Below are positions 34,455 through 47,940 of a DNA stretch of 64,000 nt, in pieces; positions within the stretch are counted from its first letter, which is position 1; each line of letters begins with the position of its first letter. This DNA is from Nipponacmea schrenckii (Eukaryota > Mollusca > Gastropoda > Lottiidae): positions 9,300,001 to 9,364,000 of the forward strand of contig CM060200.1 of the NCBI GenBank assembly GCA_030562195.1, given 5' to 3'. Position numbers and translations under genes: made by a program. The notes below the pieces were generated by a model. It was given only the letters and a program-made list of their open reading frames with translations, searched no databases and was not told where the DNA came from.

Positions 34455-34700
34455 ATATTGTGTCGCCCCAGAAGCCTATTGTGTCGCCCCAAAAGAATAT
34501 TGTTTTATCACAGAAGCCTATTGTGTCTCCCCAAAGAATATTGTTTTATCACAGAAGCCTATTGCGTCGCCCCAAAAGAATATTGTTTTATCACAGAAGC
34601 CTATTGTGTCATCACATAAGACTATTTTACCATCACATAGGCTTAAGATTATTTAATCAGAACAGAAGACTATTTAATCATCAAATAAGATTATTGTATA
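34455..34700 (+). repeat. 21/42 bp minisatellite
   Basis: Alternating 21 bp halves, CAGAAGCCTATTGTGTCGCC and CCAAAAGAATATTGTTTTATC-like, make a 42 bp higher-order unit repeated about three times. They then decay into CATCACATAAGACTATT-type units. Its open reading frame is a by-product of a period divisible by three. Confidence 0.88.
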
Positions 34701-36287
34701 ACCGTAGATGACTGTTGCGTCGTCTGGGCTTCCAGACATCCAACAATCACTACTGCCCTCTAAATTCCGCAAAGTGCTCCAAGTCGTATATCAAATGGCA
34801 TGTGTGTGACAGATATGCCATGAATTGTGAGTGGGCGTATGTCATGGACTATGGTAATTTAATAGCCATGGTTAATAATATCAGAATTGAATCCTAAAGA
34901 GATAACAGCACTAGTAGGATCAGCCAAGCTATAATTGACTATTAAGAGATTTAATTCATGTCCATTACTGGAACTGTGACATTCACTTTAAATGTTGAAC
35001 GTATATTGGCGTCACCCATGGTCAGGTTTGAGCATTGGAAAGCAGAAATATCGAAAAATATTTAATGAGCTATTGTTCTTGAAAAACTAGTTCCGGTATT
35101 AGCTTAAAAACTCTCAAAAGGCACAATTATTGATGTTATTGTCCACCCAAAGAGAGACATCTAAAAATAATATATCAGTTATTGCCCTTCTTCTTGAAAC
35201 CGCATTAAATTTACATAAACATCACATAAACAGCCTTATTGAAATTATATTTTATCACCCATGAACGAAACGAAAAAAGTCTGAATTGTCTTTCTTGAAA
35301 TTCATTCCATTTGAAATGGAAACATTATAGCCATCTTGAAATACCTCACCAATTATCCGGTAGCATCTGCATCTACAAAGATCGTTTGTAGTCTGAATGT
35401 GCCATCATCAATTTGATCACCGCTAAAAAATATAAGATTCTTCAAACTTACTAACCACTGTGTTATTGGGCGTTCTCAGACATTATTTATATTACAATAT
35501 AATTAATATTACATGAATTTATAAACCAAACATTTATTCAAATGCACCTGGGAACTGACATGACATCATTTCACTAACAATATTAAAATACCTTATCTGA
35601 TTAATGCGCTAAAAGGATCGGCAAGTTAGTCGCTGTATCCTATTTCTAGTACCTTAATGAACGCCAACAGGAGAACAAACATGACAATAGGCTAAATCAA
35701 TGAAAATGATTTATATTCAATTCCAAAATATCAACACCCGGAAGTGAAAATGTTTTATGTTTTTTATTGTATAGTTCCTGATTAAGTTTGATCTAGTGGA
35801 ATAAATTGTCGCTCTGAGCATGACCATTAATCAACTAACAATATTTCCACGAGCTTATCAATAAACCAAAGTATAAATGTAAGGGGAGTAGCAGAGGTTT
35901 ATTATGACGTATTTTAAGAGATAATATCATTAGCGACAGGTAAATTTATCAAAGTCCTGTATTAAGAGGGAATTATCAGGTGATTGTTTCAAATCCAATA
36001 AACTTACAGGCTCTCATATAATATCCCTTTAAAATGTAGCAGTTTCTAAGTCTATGTCATAAAAATGATTCTGTATTATAATTTGGCATTTGCTGCTTTT
36101 TAAAGGGATCGTTTATAGTATAGGATATTAATTCAGCCGTTAATATGTATTTAATGTTCTTACGGGCGAATCAGCATAACTTATCAAATCAAAGTATTTT
36201 TCGGAAGATTAATTGGGAAAAAAATACATATACATTGTAGGTAATTTTCTGTGGGTCTCAGTGTACAAGTGTGTATAGGTCTTCCCT

Positions 36288-36710
36288 TTTTATACGCCCA
36301 TATTATAAATTATTCGATAAAGGGTGAAATTTGGTTTAAACATTCGTTCGTATTTGCATTTTTCAATAAACGGTTTATTAGTTATTGTCATTGACTTTGT
36401 ACAGGCGTGTCGAAATTGGCTTGTAAACAGAATTGGTCTGATTTGTATGGAATTTGAAGTGATCATTTATGTTAATAAGATCTTAGTCAAGTTCGAATTT
36501 GACAATATTTCAATGAATGGTTTTTGACATGAATGAATAAAAATGCGTCAACATTCGTCTGTGAACTCATCAATGTCTACATTTTTCATCCGATGTATAC
36601 AAGAAATTTGATGTGATTCTGTATATTGATGCGATTTTGGACAAGGCCAAAATTTTGGTTCATTTTGACATGTGCTAAAACAGAAAATATACTATTGTGA
36701 GTAATACATG
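36288..36710 (+). repeat. TATACGCCCAC-family element, decayed
   Basis: It starts CTTTTTATACGCCCATATTAT and contains two or three recognisable core pieces (TGAAATTTGGTTTAAACATT, GGTTTTTGACATGAATG, TTGATGCGATTTTGGAC). It fades at AACAGAAAATATACTATTGT where the right end should be. Confidence 0.65.
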
Positions 36711-37330
36711 TATACTATAATAAATGTTTCAAATCAATGATAATACCACCAAGTAGAAATAAGATAACGTGCTGAATGCATTTAAGATAGAACGTAGGTA
36801 GAACGTGGAACACATCAATATCAGGAATGGCGAAACAACCTTATATTATAATTGCAATATTTAACAAAATTACCAAAGTCAAAGTGAATTACCCTTATAC
36901 AGTATATTGTTAAATGTAAGTCCACATACTAACATAAAGGAATTATAAATGTACAGAAATGTAATATAAAAAAAGTTCAACGAAATGGTATATGTATAGT
37001 GTATACAACTCACGGGTAGACGGGATTTCAGGGAGGGGGTAAAGGGTGATTCCTTACCATATAGAGAGCTTATATAATATATATGTCTTCCATTGAAGAC
37101 ATTTTTTAACTTTCTCGCGATTATGTGAGATTGAGCTACCATGACAATGACTTCATGCCATGTTTTAAGTTTTTTTAACGGATAGTTGAGATATGCAAGG
37201 CCGTAGTCAAATCCAAGCTGAAATGAGGCAAAGGGAACTGGATGAATTTTAAATATTTACTTGAAAAAAACTTCTAAATTCTCAAGGTTTGGCTGCCATT
37301 GCGCTACTGTCTTGAAAGAGCTCTATAGAA

Positions 37331-37470
37331 AAAGCGTCTAGTCGTTCGTATGGGACAATAAACCGAGGCCCCGTTTGCTACAGGTTGTGCACGTTTAAGA
37401 TCCCTTGACAGTTGGAAATCGCAAAAAGGGGAGGCTAAAGCCGCTGTCCTGGCAAAATTTCCCTCATTTC
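37331..37470 (+). repeat. SINE-like block
   Basis: The block contains TTCGTATGGGACAATAAACC, GAGGCCCCGTTTGC, TGTGCACGTTTAAGATCCC and CAGTTGGAAATCGC. The GGGACGATAAACCGAGG...AAGATCCC pattern is widespread in mollusc genomes as part of short interspersed repeats. It is GC-richer than its surroundings. The ends and any tRNA-like head were not resolved. Confidence 0.5.
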
Positions 37471-38554
37471 ATTTTCATTTTTAGAAGCAGCAAATTCTGC
37501 GGATTTACACTTCGTTGAATACGACATATATCATGAAGTTAATAAATATTTGCCAATAAAAGCACACCTGAATATGAAAGGACACTTTTGATGATACTGA
37601 GATTAAAATAAATAATATTAAAATCCGGATAATGGAAATTTGTATACATTTCATGATTTGATTAATATTCATATTAATCATTATAGCCTTTAATTCTTGT
37701 TAATGTTATATAAATAACCATTGTCATTAAAACATTATCAAGTGTCAAACAAATCTAGTTTGCTCTATTAACTTGACGAAATTAATATTTCAAAGCCATC
37801 CCAGCTCGATTGATTTGCAGAACTTAAATATATCTCTTTAATTGCATCTCATTTTAACTTAATTTTACAGAATAAGAAATTTAAACACTTTATTGAATTT
37901 TAATTTGATCGAAATAAAAAATTTGTAAAATTTGTAAAGTTTATATAGACTATCAATCTTCCGGTTTAACGTCATTGTGGTGTGCAATCATGAATTTCAT
38001 TTCAGTATAACCTAACAATAGTTGCAATCTATAAAGATTTCCTCTGTGCTATATGAAATTTCAACTAACTGGATTTTGCAATTAGTGCGATTGTGGTGAA
38101 TCTTAAATCGATTTATGAAATAAATATGTACCTCGATTATTGATTCTTTTAGTTTGCTCTTTATTTCGGGTTTTATTTTTTAAGAGTAATTGCCAAAATT
38201 ATAAAGGCTCACAATTGAATCAATTTGTTCTTGTATTCTTATCACACTTAATCTCTTCTTTCCAATGACATATAACACAAGGTATTTTGTCCTACCGACT
38301 TCTCTAGTAATAATTTGATCTAAAATAAAAGGCGTGACACATCTGATTTGCATTCACATTAACGTTAAATATTTGCAATAGTTATAATCTCAAAGTGTGT
38401 ATATTTCATCCTTGATAATTTTCATGAGCATAGGCCATTTCATTGACCGATTTGTCATAAAAAAAAATATTGTTTAATTTTTACTTTCTATAACAGGGAT
38501 AGATCTTGCAATTAATTTACACAATTTCATTTTTGACCTTTAAATTGGGTGGCT

Positions 38555-38960
38555 TGACCTTGAAAGGTCGGTCTCTGACCTATACTTCCGGTTTCGAAAA
38601 CGTCCAAAAAGAGGTTTTTTCATAACTTCCAAGGCTTATATCTCTTTTATTTGACTGCTTTTTTACTAGAGACTTGAACTTGATGAGGTCTTCTAATTGA
38701 TATCTACATTTGTATTATGCAATAATAACTTCCGGATTAGCAGCCATTTTAAAACCGACCTTTGCTACTGACCGAATGTTATCAAATTAATACGTCTTTT
38801 CACAACCGAAGTATAAAGTATTTATCAATTATATTACACTTCAAAGTTCACAAGCGTTTGCATTCTCTACCGAATGTTATCAAATTAATACGTCTTTTCA
38901 CAAGCGAATTATAAACTCTGTATTATTCAATTATATTACATTTAAAATTATACAAAACGT
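38555..38960 (+). repeat. Decayed repeat with a 35 bp direct duplication
   Basis: TTGACCTTGAAAGGTCGGTC and ACTTCCGGTTT recall the 1.1 kb intronic repeat at 7.5-10.2 kb. A block starting ACCGAATGTTATCAAATTAA is present at 38771-38805 and again at 38869-38903, 98 bp apart. Confidence 0.55.
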
Positions 38961-39090
38961 TTTCTTTTCCAATGACATGCTGCTTCGCTACCGTTATTGG
39001 TTCTAGATGATTCTGTTTTAATGTCAGCTGCATGCCCACATAAAGTGTCAAAACCTTGTGTACGATGAAAACCATGGATATTGTGTTCCC

Positions 39091-40640
39091 TTTTTATACG
39101 CCCACATAGAAATGTGGACGTATATTGTTGTCGCCCCTGTCCGTCGGTCCGTCGGTCCGTCGGTCCGTTGGTCCGTCTGTCAACAATTGTTTGTGGACAC
39201 TGTAGAGACTACAGTTTTTATTGGAATTTCTTGAAACTTGGTATACTTGTTTATAATCACTCAAGGAAGAACCCTATCGATTTTGGTATGATTTCGAAAA
39301 AAATTCCTGGAATTCTTGGACTTTGAATTTCAAATTGTTCTGTTTGTAAACAAAAGCTTGTGGACACTGTAGAGACTCCATTTCTTTATGAATCTTTTTG
39401 TAACTTGGTATATTTGTTTATTACCATCCAAGGAAGACCCCTATTGATTTTGATATGATTCTGAAAAAAATTCCTGGAATTCTGGAACTTGGAATTTCGA
39501 ATGTACTGTTTCTCATCCGTCTGTCAACAATTGTTTGTGGACACTGTAGAGACTACAGTTTTTATTGGATCTTCTTGAAACTTGGTATACATGTTTATTA
39601 CCATTCAACGAAGACCCCTATCGATTTTGGTATGATTCCGAAAAAAATTCCTGGAATTCTTGAACTTTGAATTTCAAATTCCGTCGGTCCGTCGGTCCGT
39701 TGGTCCGTCTGTCAACAATTGTTTGTGGACACTGTAGAGACTACAGTTTTTATTGGAATTTCTTGAAACTTGGTATACTTGTTTATAATCACTCAAGGAA
39801 GAACCCTATCGATTTTGGTATGATTTCGAAAAAAATTCCTGGAATTCTTGGACTTTGAATTTCAAATTGTTCTGTTTGTAAACAAAAGCTTGTGGACACT
39901 GTAGAGACTCCATTTTTTTATGAATCTTTTTGTAACTTGGTATATTTGTTTATAACCATCCAAGGAAGAACCCTATTGATTTTGATATGATTCTGAAAAA
40001 AATTCCTGGAATTCTGGGACTTGGAATTTCGAATTGTACTGTTTGTCATCCGTCTGTCAATAATTGTTTGTGGACACTGTGGAGACTACAGGTTTCATTG
40101 GATTTTCTTGAAACTTGGTATACATGTTTATTATCATTCAATGAAGACCCCTATTGATTTTGGTATGATTCCGAAAAAAATTCCTGGAATTCTTGGATTT
40201 GAATTTCAAATTGTTCTGTTTGTAAACAAAAGCTTGTGGACACTGTAGAGACTCCATTTCTTTATGAATCTTTTTGTAACTTGGTATATTTGTTTATTAC
40301 CATCCAAGGAAGACCCCTATTGATTTTGATATGATTCTGAAAAAAATTCCTGGAATACATCCAAGGAAGACCCCTATTGATTTTGATATGATTCTGAAAA
40401 AAATTCCTGGAATTCTGGAACTTGGAATTTCGAATGTACTGTTTCTCATCCGTCTGTCAACAATTGTTTGTGGACACTGTAGAGACTACAGTTTTTATTG
40501 GATCTTCTGAATGCAATACAATATAGTTAACTTCCAAGTTCCTTGTAAATCAGGAACCAGCTGTAATTGGACTTTTACTTTTACAATCAAAGCTATCAGT
40601 GGGCGTATGTTACCTTGCCTGGCAAGCTATCGTGTTCCCT
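39091..40640 (+). mobile_element. Expanded pearl-like / TATACGCCCAC element with about eight core units
   Basis: The left end has ATACGCCCAC (39096-39105), a hairpin, and (GTCG/GTCC)n. About eight core units of roughly 170-180 bp then follow, each with TTGTGGACACTGTAGAGAC at 39189, 39359, 39530, 39720, 39890, 40065, 40233 and 40465. The right end GTGGGCGTAT is at 40599-40608, followed by TTACCTTGCCTGGCAAGCTA. Two alternating subtypes (ACTACAG and ACTCCAT after the core start) form a dimeric higher-order unit. No protein is encoded. Confidence 0.85.
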
Positions 40641-40885
40641 TTTTTACTCTAAAATGAATGTAGGGTGTATATTTTGGTCGCAATTGCTCGTATACAGTCT
40701 AGAAGGCAAATTTCTTGGCGGATTTTGACGAAATTTGGTGTAAGTGAAAGTGTTTGTAATCTTTCTAAGAATGAACCTTATTAAAATCAGAAGAAATGAA
40801 AAATAACTTATATGAGATGTTGAAAACCCATTCAATAATTGGTAAAAAGGCACAATTCTTCCCAGATTTTGACAAAAGTTGGTGA
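40641..40885 (+). repeat. Second TATACGCCCAC-family piece, head-to-tail with the first
   Basis: After GTGTTCCCTTTTTTACTC it continues AATTGCTCGTATACAGTCTA and TTTTGACGAAATTTGGTGTA, matching the first core of the element at 51.6 kb (AATTGCTCGTAAACACTCTA). GTGTTCCC precedes both this copy and the one at 39,091. Confidence 0.6.
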
Positions 40886-40994
40886 AATGAATGGATTTTC
40901 ACGTCCTACTCATCTGCAACTTCTGGGCTTATGAAGACGAACAACGCCATACAGTTTGCAATGAGGAAATTTTGCCAGGTCAGTAGCATAAGCC
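40886..40994 (+). repeat. Copy 1 of an interspersed repeat (ACGTCCTAC...TTTTGCCAGG)
   Basis: TTTTCACGTCCTACTCATCTGC followed by CGCCATACAGTTTGC and GAGGAAATTTTGCCAGG also appears, diverged, at 54.06-54.15 kb and in part at 58.9 kb and 53.92 kb. The nature of the family is unknown. Confidence 0.55.
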
Positions 40995-41226
40995 TAGTTT
41001 TTTTTGTTATTCCAGATAACAACTTGTCAATGCAATTGCTAAGTTCGCAATTTCCATTTCAAAATTTATTTCCAATCAACCAGCACAGATTCTGTTGGCC
41101 GCCATCATATAGAAGACCTGCATTATAACGGTATGTCACTGGAGACATCAAGGGAGGTAATTAGATTTTGAATATTTCCTATTTTCTTATTCTCATTTGA
41201 TATAACTCTGTGCATTAAAAGCATGC

Positions 41227-41523
41227 ATGAATGAATCAACGTTATTTCCAAAGAATTCTATGACATTAAAGGAAAAAAAAGTACTAAAAAGATTCGCTCA
41301 GATACATAAGGTTGCCCGAGAGGTTTTTCATCTTAACAAAATCAATTGCCAACTTCGTCCTATACCTCGATTACAATATGAATATTTTGATGTATCACGG
41401 GAGTTTGCAAAAGCAATCACATCATCAGCGCACGGTGATAACTATTTAATTATGAGTTTTACATCGGACGTAACCTTTTGCGACTACGAACAGATGTTTG
41501 AATATTCTTATATCGCTCAATAA
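41227..41523 (+). CDS. Orphan 98-residue ORF
   Basis: An open frame begins M-N-E-S-T-L-F-P-K-N-S-M-T and has a natural-looking composition: basic helix (K-V-L-K-R-F-A-Q-I-H-K-V-A-R-E-V-F), then L-R-P-I-P-R-L-Q-Y-E-Y-F and a C-terminal acidic/aromatic part. The TAA stop overlaps an AATAAA. There is no signal peptide, no good splice acceptor upstream, and no domain I recognise. It could be a small gene, a remnant, or chance. Confidence 0.25.
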   Translation: MNESTLFPKNSMTLKEKKVLKRFAQIHKVAREVFHLNKINCQLRPIPRLQYEYFDVSREFAKAITSSAHGDNYLIMSFTSDVTFCDYEQMFEYSYIAQ

Positions 41524-41527
41524 TAAA

Positions 41528-44500
41528 ATTGATGTATTGAACACAATTTTGATAGTGAGAATTATTTGTTATTATACTTTCTTGTTACTAATTAGCAAGT
41601 TTATTATCATTTTTAGCATGAATACTAACTAGCTAAAAGCTAATCAAAAGACTGTTTGAACAATCGATACTATTCTACATTAGATCTATACTTCCACTCC
41701 CTTTATTTACAGTCAATATATAACAATCTATATACGTTTCCACTCTTTTCACAGAGCAAGTGGGAAAATAATTTCACTGGCATGAAAGACAGTCCAAAGA
41801 GTTGGATCACGCGGAAATAACGAATTGGAATTTTGCAGTACTTGATCACATTTCAAACTTGACTCCTACGAGTAGATGTTACTAATCATATATGACGCTG
41901 CAAGAGTGTGCTCTTAACAATATGTCCATAAAATATCCACGTAGAAATAATACAATTTTTGAGTGTGAGACTTTTCAATCAAGGACGCCCACTTTTAATT
42001 ATTTCTACGAAAAAAATCACATCAGATGGTAGTTTGTTGGAATACTGTCCATGAAGAAACTATGCGCATGTATTTATATTTAGGGGTGAGTAACTTCAAT
42101 TATTTTTTTCACTTTTATTTTTCGACATACACAAACTTTAAATGAAAACTACTAGCAAGTATATTTTTCAGAAAAAACTTTGTGAACTTTCTTAACATCT
42201 TCACTGAGGCAAGAAAGATGACTGAAAGTTCCGTTAAATATTTTCAATTCTATTGATGTCAAAACGTCTGTGACAGTTGAAGTTATTGTTACTTGGTATT
42301 CGGCTCCTTTTTCTTAAACAAAATAAGTTCATGAAACAGTGAAAATTATCAATTGAAATTAATGGAGGTATGTTTTGAAAAAAATCCTTCATCTCTATAC
42401 CAAAGGGAGAAATGATTTGGAAAGCTGGCACATATACTCAACTTTGCTTCCATATTCACATTGCAAATAGAAAATAGGAAATAAAAACTGACAAAAGCAC
42501 AGATTAGATCTGAAAATTTAAAGAAAATTGTAAAAACAGTAAAAATTTTTCAAAGGGGATTGAAGAGACATGTCTGTCATTGTCTAGGGACGCTGGTAGC
42601 ATTGATTTGAAACATTCCAGTTTTCAATCAGGCGTCATGTTTCCTTCTGTACCACTATTGGCAAGGACCACAGAATGAAAAATGGAATGATGCAATCGAT
42701 GATATCAGTGTCCTTGAAACTCTCAAATTGTTTATTGTGAAGGGGGAAGAAGAGAGAGAGTGGGTAGCCTAGTGACCAATTTTTTATCGCTTATTGCACA
42801 ATAAAGCGTTAGTTTTTATTACAAGTATAGTGTAGGATAAATAAGTGACGTACAAACTCCATTTCATTTATTTTATTATTTATCGAAATTGCAATTGATA
42901 TATTACTATTGCAACTCTTATATTGTAAGCGGGTTCATTTATGAATGGAGACTAAATAAAACTATAAAGTTGTTTAGGTGGAAAAGGGCCCTAAGGATCG
43001 TGTGCATCAATGCCATCGCTTCATGGGTGTTAAACAAACTAAATTAATACTATTAGCCGCTTGAAGACTCTGAAAATAAAAAGCAATTTACACGAACTGA
43101 GAGGAGACAAAAGTCACTTCTTCCTCATAGAACGATCACACAGTCATCATCATTTTACCCATATTACTTTTCTTAAAGAAATTTATACACAATATTCGCC
43201 TGTAGTTATAAATCTTTTTAGTATTGTACGAAGGTGATCGATTGCTTGTTAAAACAGTATGTTGTGTTTGGTTGGATCAAACTGAAAAAGCACTAGGAAC
43301 AGCATTAGAAATAATTGCCTTGTGTTGACGAGACTACTTGTTACAACAATTGGCCTGTAGTAACCAGTATCACATTGATGAATTAAGCATGAATATTTTT
43401 CTAAGAAAGTGATATAGACGTCTTCAATTCAATTTCCGCTACCTGTAGTACCTCTCGGTATTAGTATTGCGTGTATAGAAAAACTGTTTATGTTGACTTA
43501 TACGATAATATTTTTAAACTATTTATTTATTGATGTCTAATTTGATTATTAAATTTAAATCATATTGATTTGAAACTTTCGTTATATTGAAAATAAAACT
43601 GGATAGGTTAAAGACTGAACTTGATAGTAGTTGTTTAAGTTTCTTATTATTGTGATAGAGGACCTTCCCTTTATTCTGATTTTTCTGTCGTTTAAAGTCC
43701 TTCTGAAGAGCAAAACTATCGAGGCCCCAGGAGCAGTATGCAAAATTTTGATCATCAAAAACATCGTAAATTTATTTGATCAAATGGAAATTATTTTTAA
43801 AGGGTTAATCAAAAATAGAACGTAATGATTGTTGATTAAGCAGTTTGACCTGTTTTGTGTTTTTATTTGAACCCTTCAACTAAATTAGGAGACGAATTTC
43901 GCTGACTCATAAACTTGTGCAAGATACATCGAATAGTTTGAAATCGTGAAAATAATGCCAATATGGTTGTCCCTGAACTCAGGTATTCAAAGATGCTATC
44001 GTTTTGTGCTTAGTATTACCGCGAATGACAGCTATTGCCATTCCATCCCGTCTTAAGTGGTCGATGTTGCCTACTGGATTTGTTTCATGTCTAGACTACG
44101 TATACCTGGTGCGGTTTCGATTAATCGTTGGTTCAGATTGGGGTCAAAAGCACCAGACTTGATAAGACATTGATTATTTGTTCTTGTATGTGTTTTGTAT
44201 GGGCGTAGGTTATGCTTGTGAAATAATCACAATCAATTGTCAAGGAAATAGCTTATCACATTCGGGTAATTGTGTAAGACGAATCCAATGATCATCGTAG
44301 TGAGTTTTTGGCGGATAGTGTGTTAGTTAAGACGTAACTAAAACTGTTCTCAGTGAAACATCACACGTCTGTTAATTCGGTTTCGCGAGCTTTTTATACG
44401 AAAGATACTTGAGCAGGGCCTTATAATGTTGTTTTAATTCCATATGTGAATTTAATATCAGAAGCAATCCGCTGGACTTAATAAATATAATTGTGGTTAC

Positions 44501-47500
44501 GATAAAGGGAATAATGTGTATGGGAAAAGTCTTTGATTGTTGGTCAAAAGAACTACGTGTTATTGTGTCTCATAATATTTGCCTCAAGCGAGACCATTGA
44601 AAAAAAGACACAATAAATAAATAATTTGTAAGGGTGTTATTTAAAACGACTGGCTATTGTTTTTATCAATATCCTAGTTCCTTAATGCAAATCAAAATAT
44701 TAATTTCAAGGGCTGTTTTTGTCAGTATTTGGCCATTGAAACTCGGTTACAACTTGATATCCCATGATACTGGAAGCGAAAGAAGCATAATCCTTGTTCT
44801 GAAAGATTACCTCTATGATGCGATTAATATAATTTTAAGACTATATCCATTTGATCGCGTAAACATATAAGTTATATAGGCATCATCAATTGGATTTAAG
44901 ATGGAAATAAAACTTTTAAGAACGCAAGTGTCAGAAACTGTTTATTACTATAGCCTATATCATGCTAGAAAAAAATGTACTTCAATAATATGTAAGAACA
45001 TAACTTTAATTTAAAACAATAGAAAATCTCATAAATACTTAATTGTTTCTGTGGAGTGTGTTATTATGGTATCTTTTACACTTACTCTGTCAATATAAAC
45101 TCGGGTGATGATTTTAATAATCCCACTTTGTTGACGTATTTTATCGGAAGGATGGTCAGTCCTTCTTTTCATATTCTTAAAGAAATACTGCGTCTAAGAA
45201 TGAACATAAATCAGTAGATATACCTGCTAATAATAACATAAATGAATCCGATAAATCCAATAAGCCTATTATCCATAAAAATTCAATTGATTATTGAAAA
45301 ACGCTTAATAAGTGGATAAGACGTTTATCAATAATTACTTAGTTTTGTTAGTTTTCCTGAATTGACAGGGATTCAGCTACTTTATGACACCAGGTATATA
45401 TCAAGAAACGGATCTTTTGTAATACACGCTTTGATTGGTTAAAAAACGCCATTAGAATCAACTCCAATACAAGGCTTGTGAGATCGCAGTAGCAAGCTTA
45501 AAAAATATATAAAAAAAAACGAAACGAAAACATGATCTCACTTCATTTATATAGCTCTCTTTATATGTAAGGGTGGAAATTAAATAACTGATTTAATTAT
45601 ATTTAGCGAAAAAATCTGTCTTCGCGTCATTAAAAAACTAAACATTAAAATAGATGTGATGTCTTAATAAGAAATTGGCCTAAACTTTATCTCTTTTATC
45701 CAATAACAATTTTGTTTAAACTCTTCATTTACGTTATTTTATGAATGTTTGTTTTATTTCGGAGTCGGTTTGGTTTCAATTCGGAATGGTTCTTAATATG
45801 GAGCAATAGTTCATAATTACCATTCGAAAGCTTCACTTATTGTAACAAGTGCACAAGTGCCGAAGAGTCGATATTACTGATTATTACGAAAATATGGTGA
45901 AATCTGAATGAGTTTTTAAGATCGCGTTTGATTTTGGCGAAATTTCCATCATTTAAGTGATAAATTTTCCATGCTTTAGCTGAATCGAAAGTTACTGAAG
46001 AATGCATTGTGAAAATTAATAAAAATATTGATACTTTTATATTAACGAATTCTTATAATTTCTGTGAATAAGTTATTTTTCCGAAAGACTGAACGCAATA
46101 TTTCGCTTTTGAAATAATACGATAATTATTATAAGGTTTCATAAGCAGAGTTATAGGCCTATTGTGAATTACTACTGTCTTTGAAGTGGCAGTGGAATTT
46201 GGTATCAAATTATTGAAAAATTTTAGATCACAATTTCCTTGATAAAGGAACTTCAAATCATTTTGTACAAAGTCAGGAGCAAAGAGGATTTTCATTCTTT
46301 AAAGAATTAAGTTTCGATTTGATTTTGATTTTTTTCTTCGCATTTTATTTTATTCCCTTTTAGTAAAAAAAAATACACAGTATAATTCATAGGTCTTTCA
46401 AGTTATTATAGACTTTGATCTATGTACTGTATGATGATCAAACATATTTCCACATGTGTAATCTTGTTGATGTAAGTTGTCTTGAAATTTTGTGATAACA
46501 TACAGTAGTTTAAAGTTGTTGTTTCAAACTACGTACAAGGAAGGACATGTCCCCAATTCCGGACATTTGATGTTTTCTATCCGAATAAATATCATCCCCC
46601 ATGATTAACTGACACAGCCTTAAGTACTTGCTTTACAGCATTGAGTAGAACCCACTCCATATTACCCGAGACCATGTCTAGTACCCACCCCAGAGTTTTC
46701 TTTTCGATATAGGGACATCGTTTTCACGCCTACGAAAGTACGATTTGGTTCTGTTTTTTTACCTCGATATTTTTAGTTAAAATCTTAGAATAAAAGAAAT
46801 ATCTCTACAAAAAAGCATTTAGTTTGCTTAAAAGCACTCAGTCAAAACTTGAAAATTCAAGGTTTAGTAAACCTTTCAAATATTTGGGCTTTAACTGTTA
46901 TATTTTTTAACTTAAAAATAAGTTAAGGGGCACATTTTTCTTGCTACTAGTAAAAGTCACAATATACAATTGAAAATACAAAAGCACGGGCCAATCAATT
47001 TTAGACCTAAGAAGAAAAAAAATATTTCTTTTTTTAAGTAAAATAACTTACACGAAACATATTTAATATATTGTTTTGATTGATCCATAATGTTTTACTG
47101 ATATATATTGCTAGCTCCCGTTTAATTTGGTAAGGTGACAAACTGTTCTTCGAGCATGTTGCGTTCGCGTCCTATTCTGCATCATTCGGCAATAATCTGC
47201 AGTTTCAGTAAGTTAAATCTGTTGCAGTCGAACTTTAACAGTTATAGGTCGTGTGATGCTGCACATATATGTATAACTTTGTACGGAAACCACTGAAGGT
47301 TGTCTAAATCTTTGCTGGTTGACTGAACCCCGATTTAAAATGATTTCATGCACACGAAGAAGTATATTTGATAGGACTAATGAAGCTTATTAGTGTGTTA
47401 AGTAAATTGCGCATTGGTTAACATGACTGTGTAACCTTTAAGAATTTAACCTTTATGACTTGAGAAAAATTGGTCTATATGGCTTTAAATGAAGCGATAA

Positions 47501-47689
47501 TATAATATTTGTTGTTAAGATGTTATCGTAAGTAAATTATTATTTACCTCTTTCACGCGCTTTCACATTCTCCGACACATATTTGTCTATTAGTAGTAAG
47601 TAAATCAACTCAAATGTCAAAGGCATGCAAAAGTGATTTTCTAGCTGATACATCAGATACACGTGTGTGTATCTGGTACCCTATTGAAA
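41528..47689. other. Non-coding intergenic stretch
   Basis: No gene, RNA gene or well-defined element was recognised. The sequence is AT-rich, with short open frames of random composition, for example at 43631-43825 and 44634-44870. Confidence 0.5.
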
Positions 47690-47940
47690 ATCAGACCAAT
47701 CGAAAAATATTTAATATGCCTTTATTGCCTTGTTCTTGAATTATTTGTGAACACTATAGAGAGCTGGTTTCTTGATGGATTTGATAACACTTGGTGTGAG
47801 TGTTCCTAATTACTAAGGGTTGTATCCCATTAAAAATCGGAAAAATCTTTCATTTACCGATAACTCTTGTTAACGTCACGGATTAATTGGCTCCCAATAC
47901 CAATGTGGGCGTATATTACGATGGCCATCGCTATTTTATC
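47690..47940 (+). repeat. TATACGCCCAC-family fragment, right half
   Basis: A core unit (GTGAACACTATAGAGAGCTG, GGATTTGATAACACTTGGTG, GTTGTATCCCATTAAAAATC) leads to the right end AATGTGGGCGTATATTACGATGGCCATCGC. The same end variant, with ATGGGCCATCGC, occurs at 61.1 kb, which defines a subfamily. Confidence 0.65.

Noticed and set aside
34460..34711. Repeat protein with S-P-Q-K-P-I-V-S-P-Q units
   Set aside because: It is the reading of a 21/42 bp minisatellite whose period is divisible by three; no start context or splice sites support it.
44100..44150. Possible tRNA B-box (GGTTTCGATTAATC, GGTTCAG)
   Set aside because: No matching A-box, acceptor stem or anticodon arm could be folded around it.
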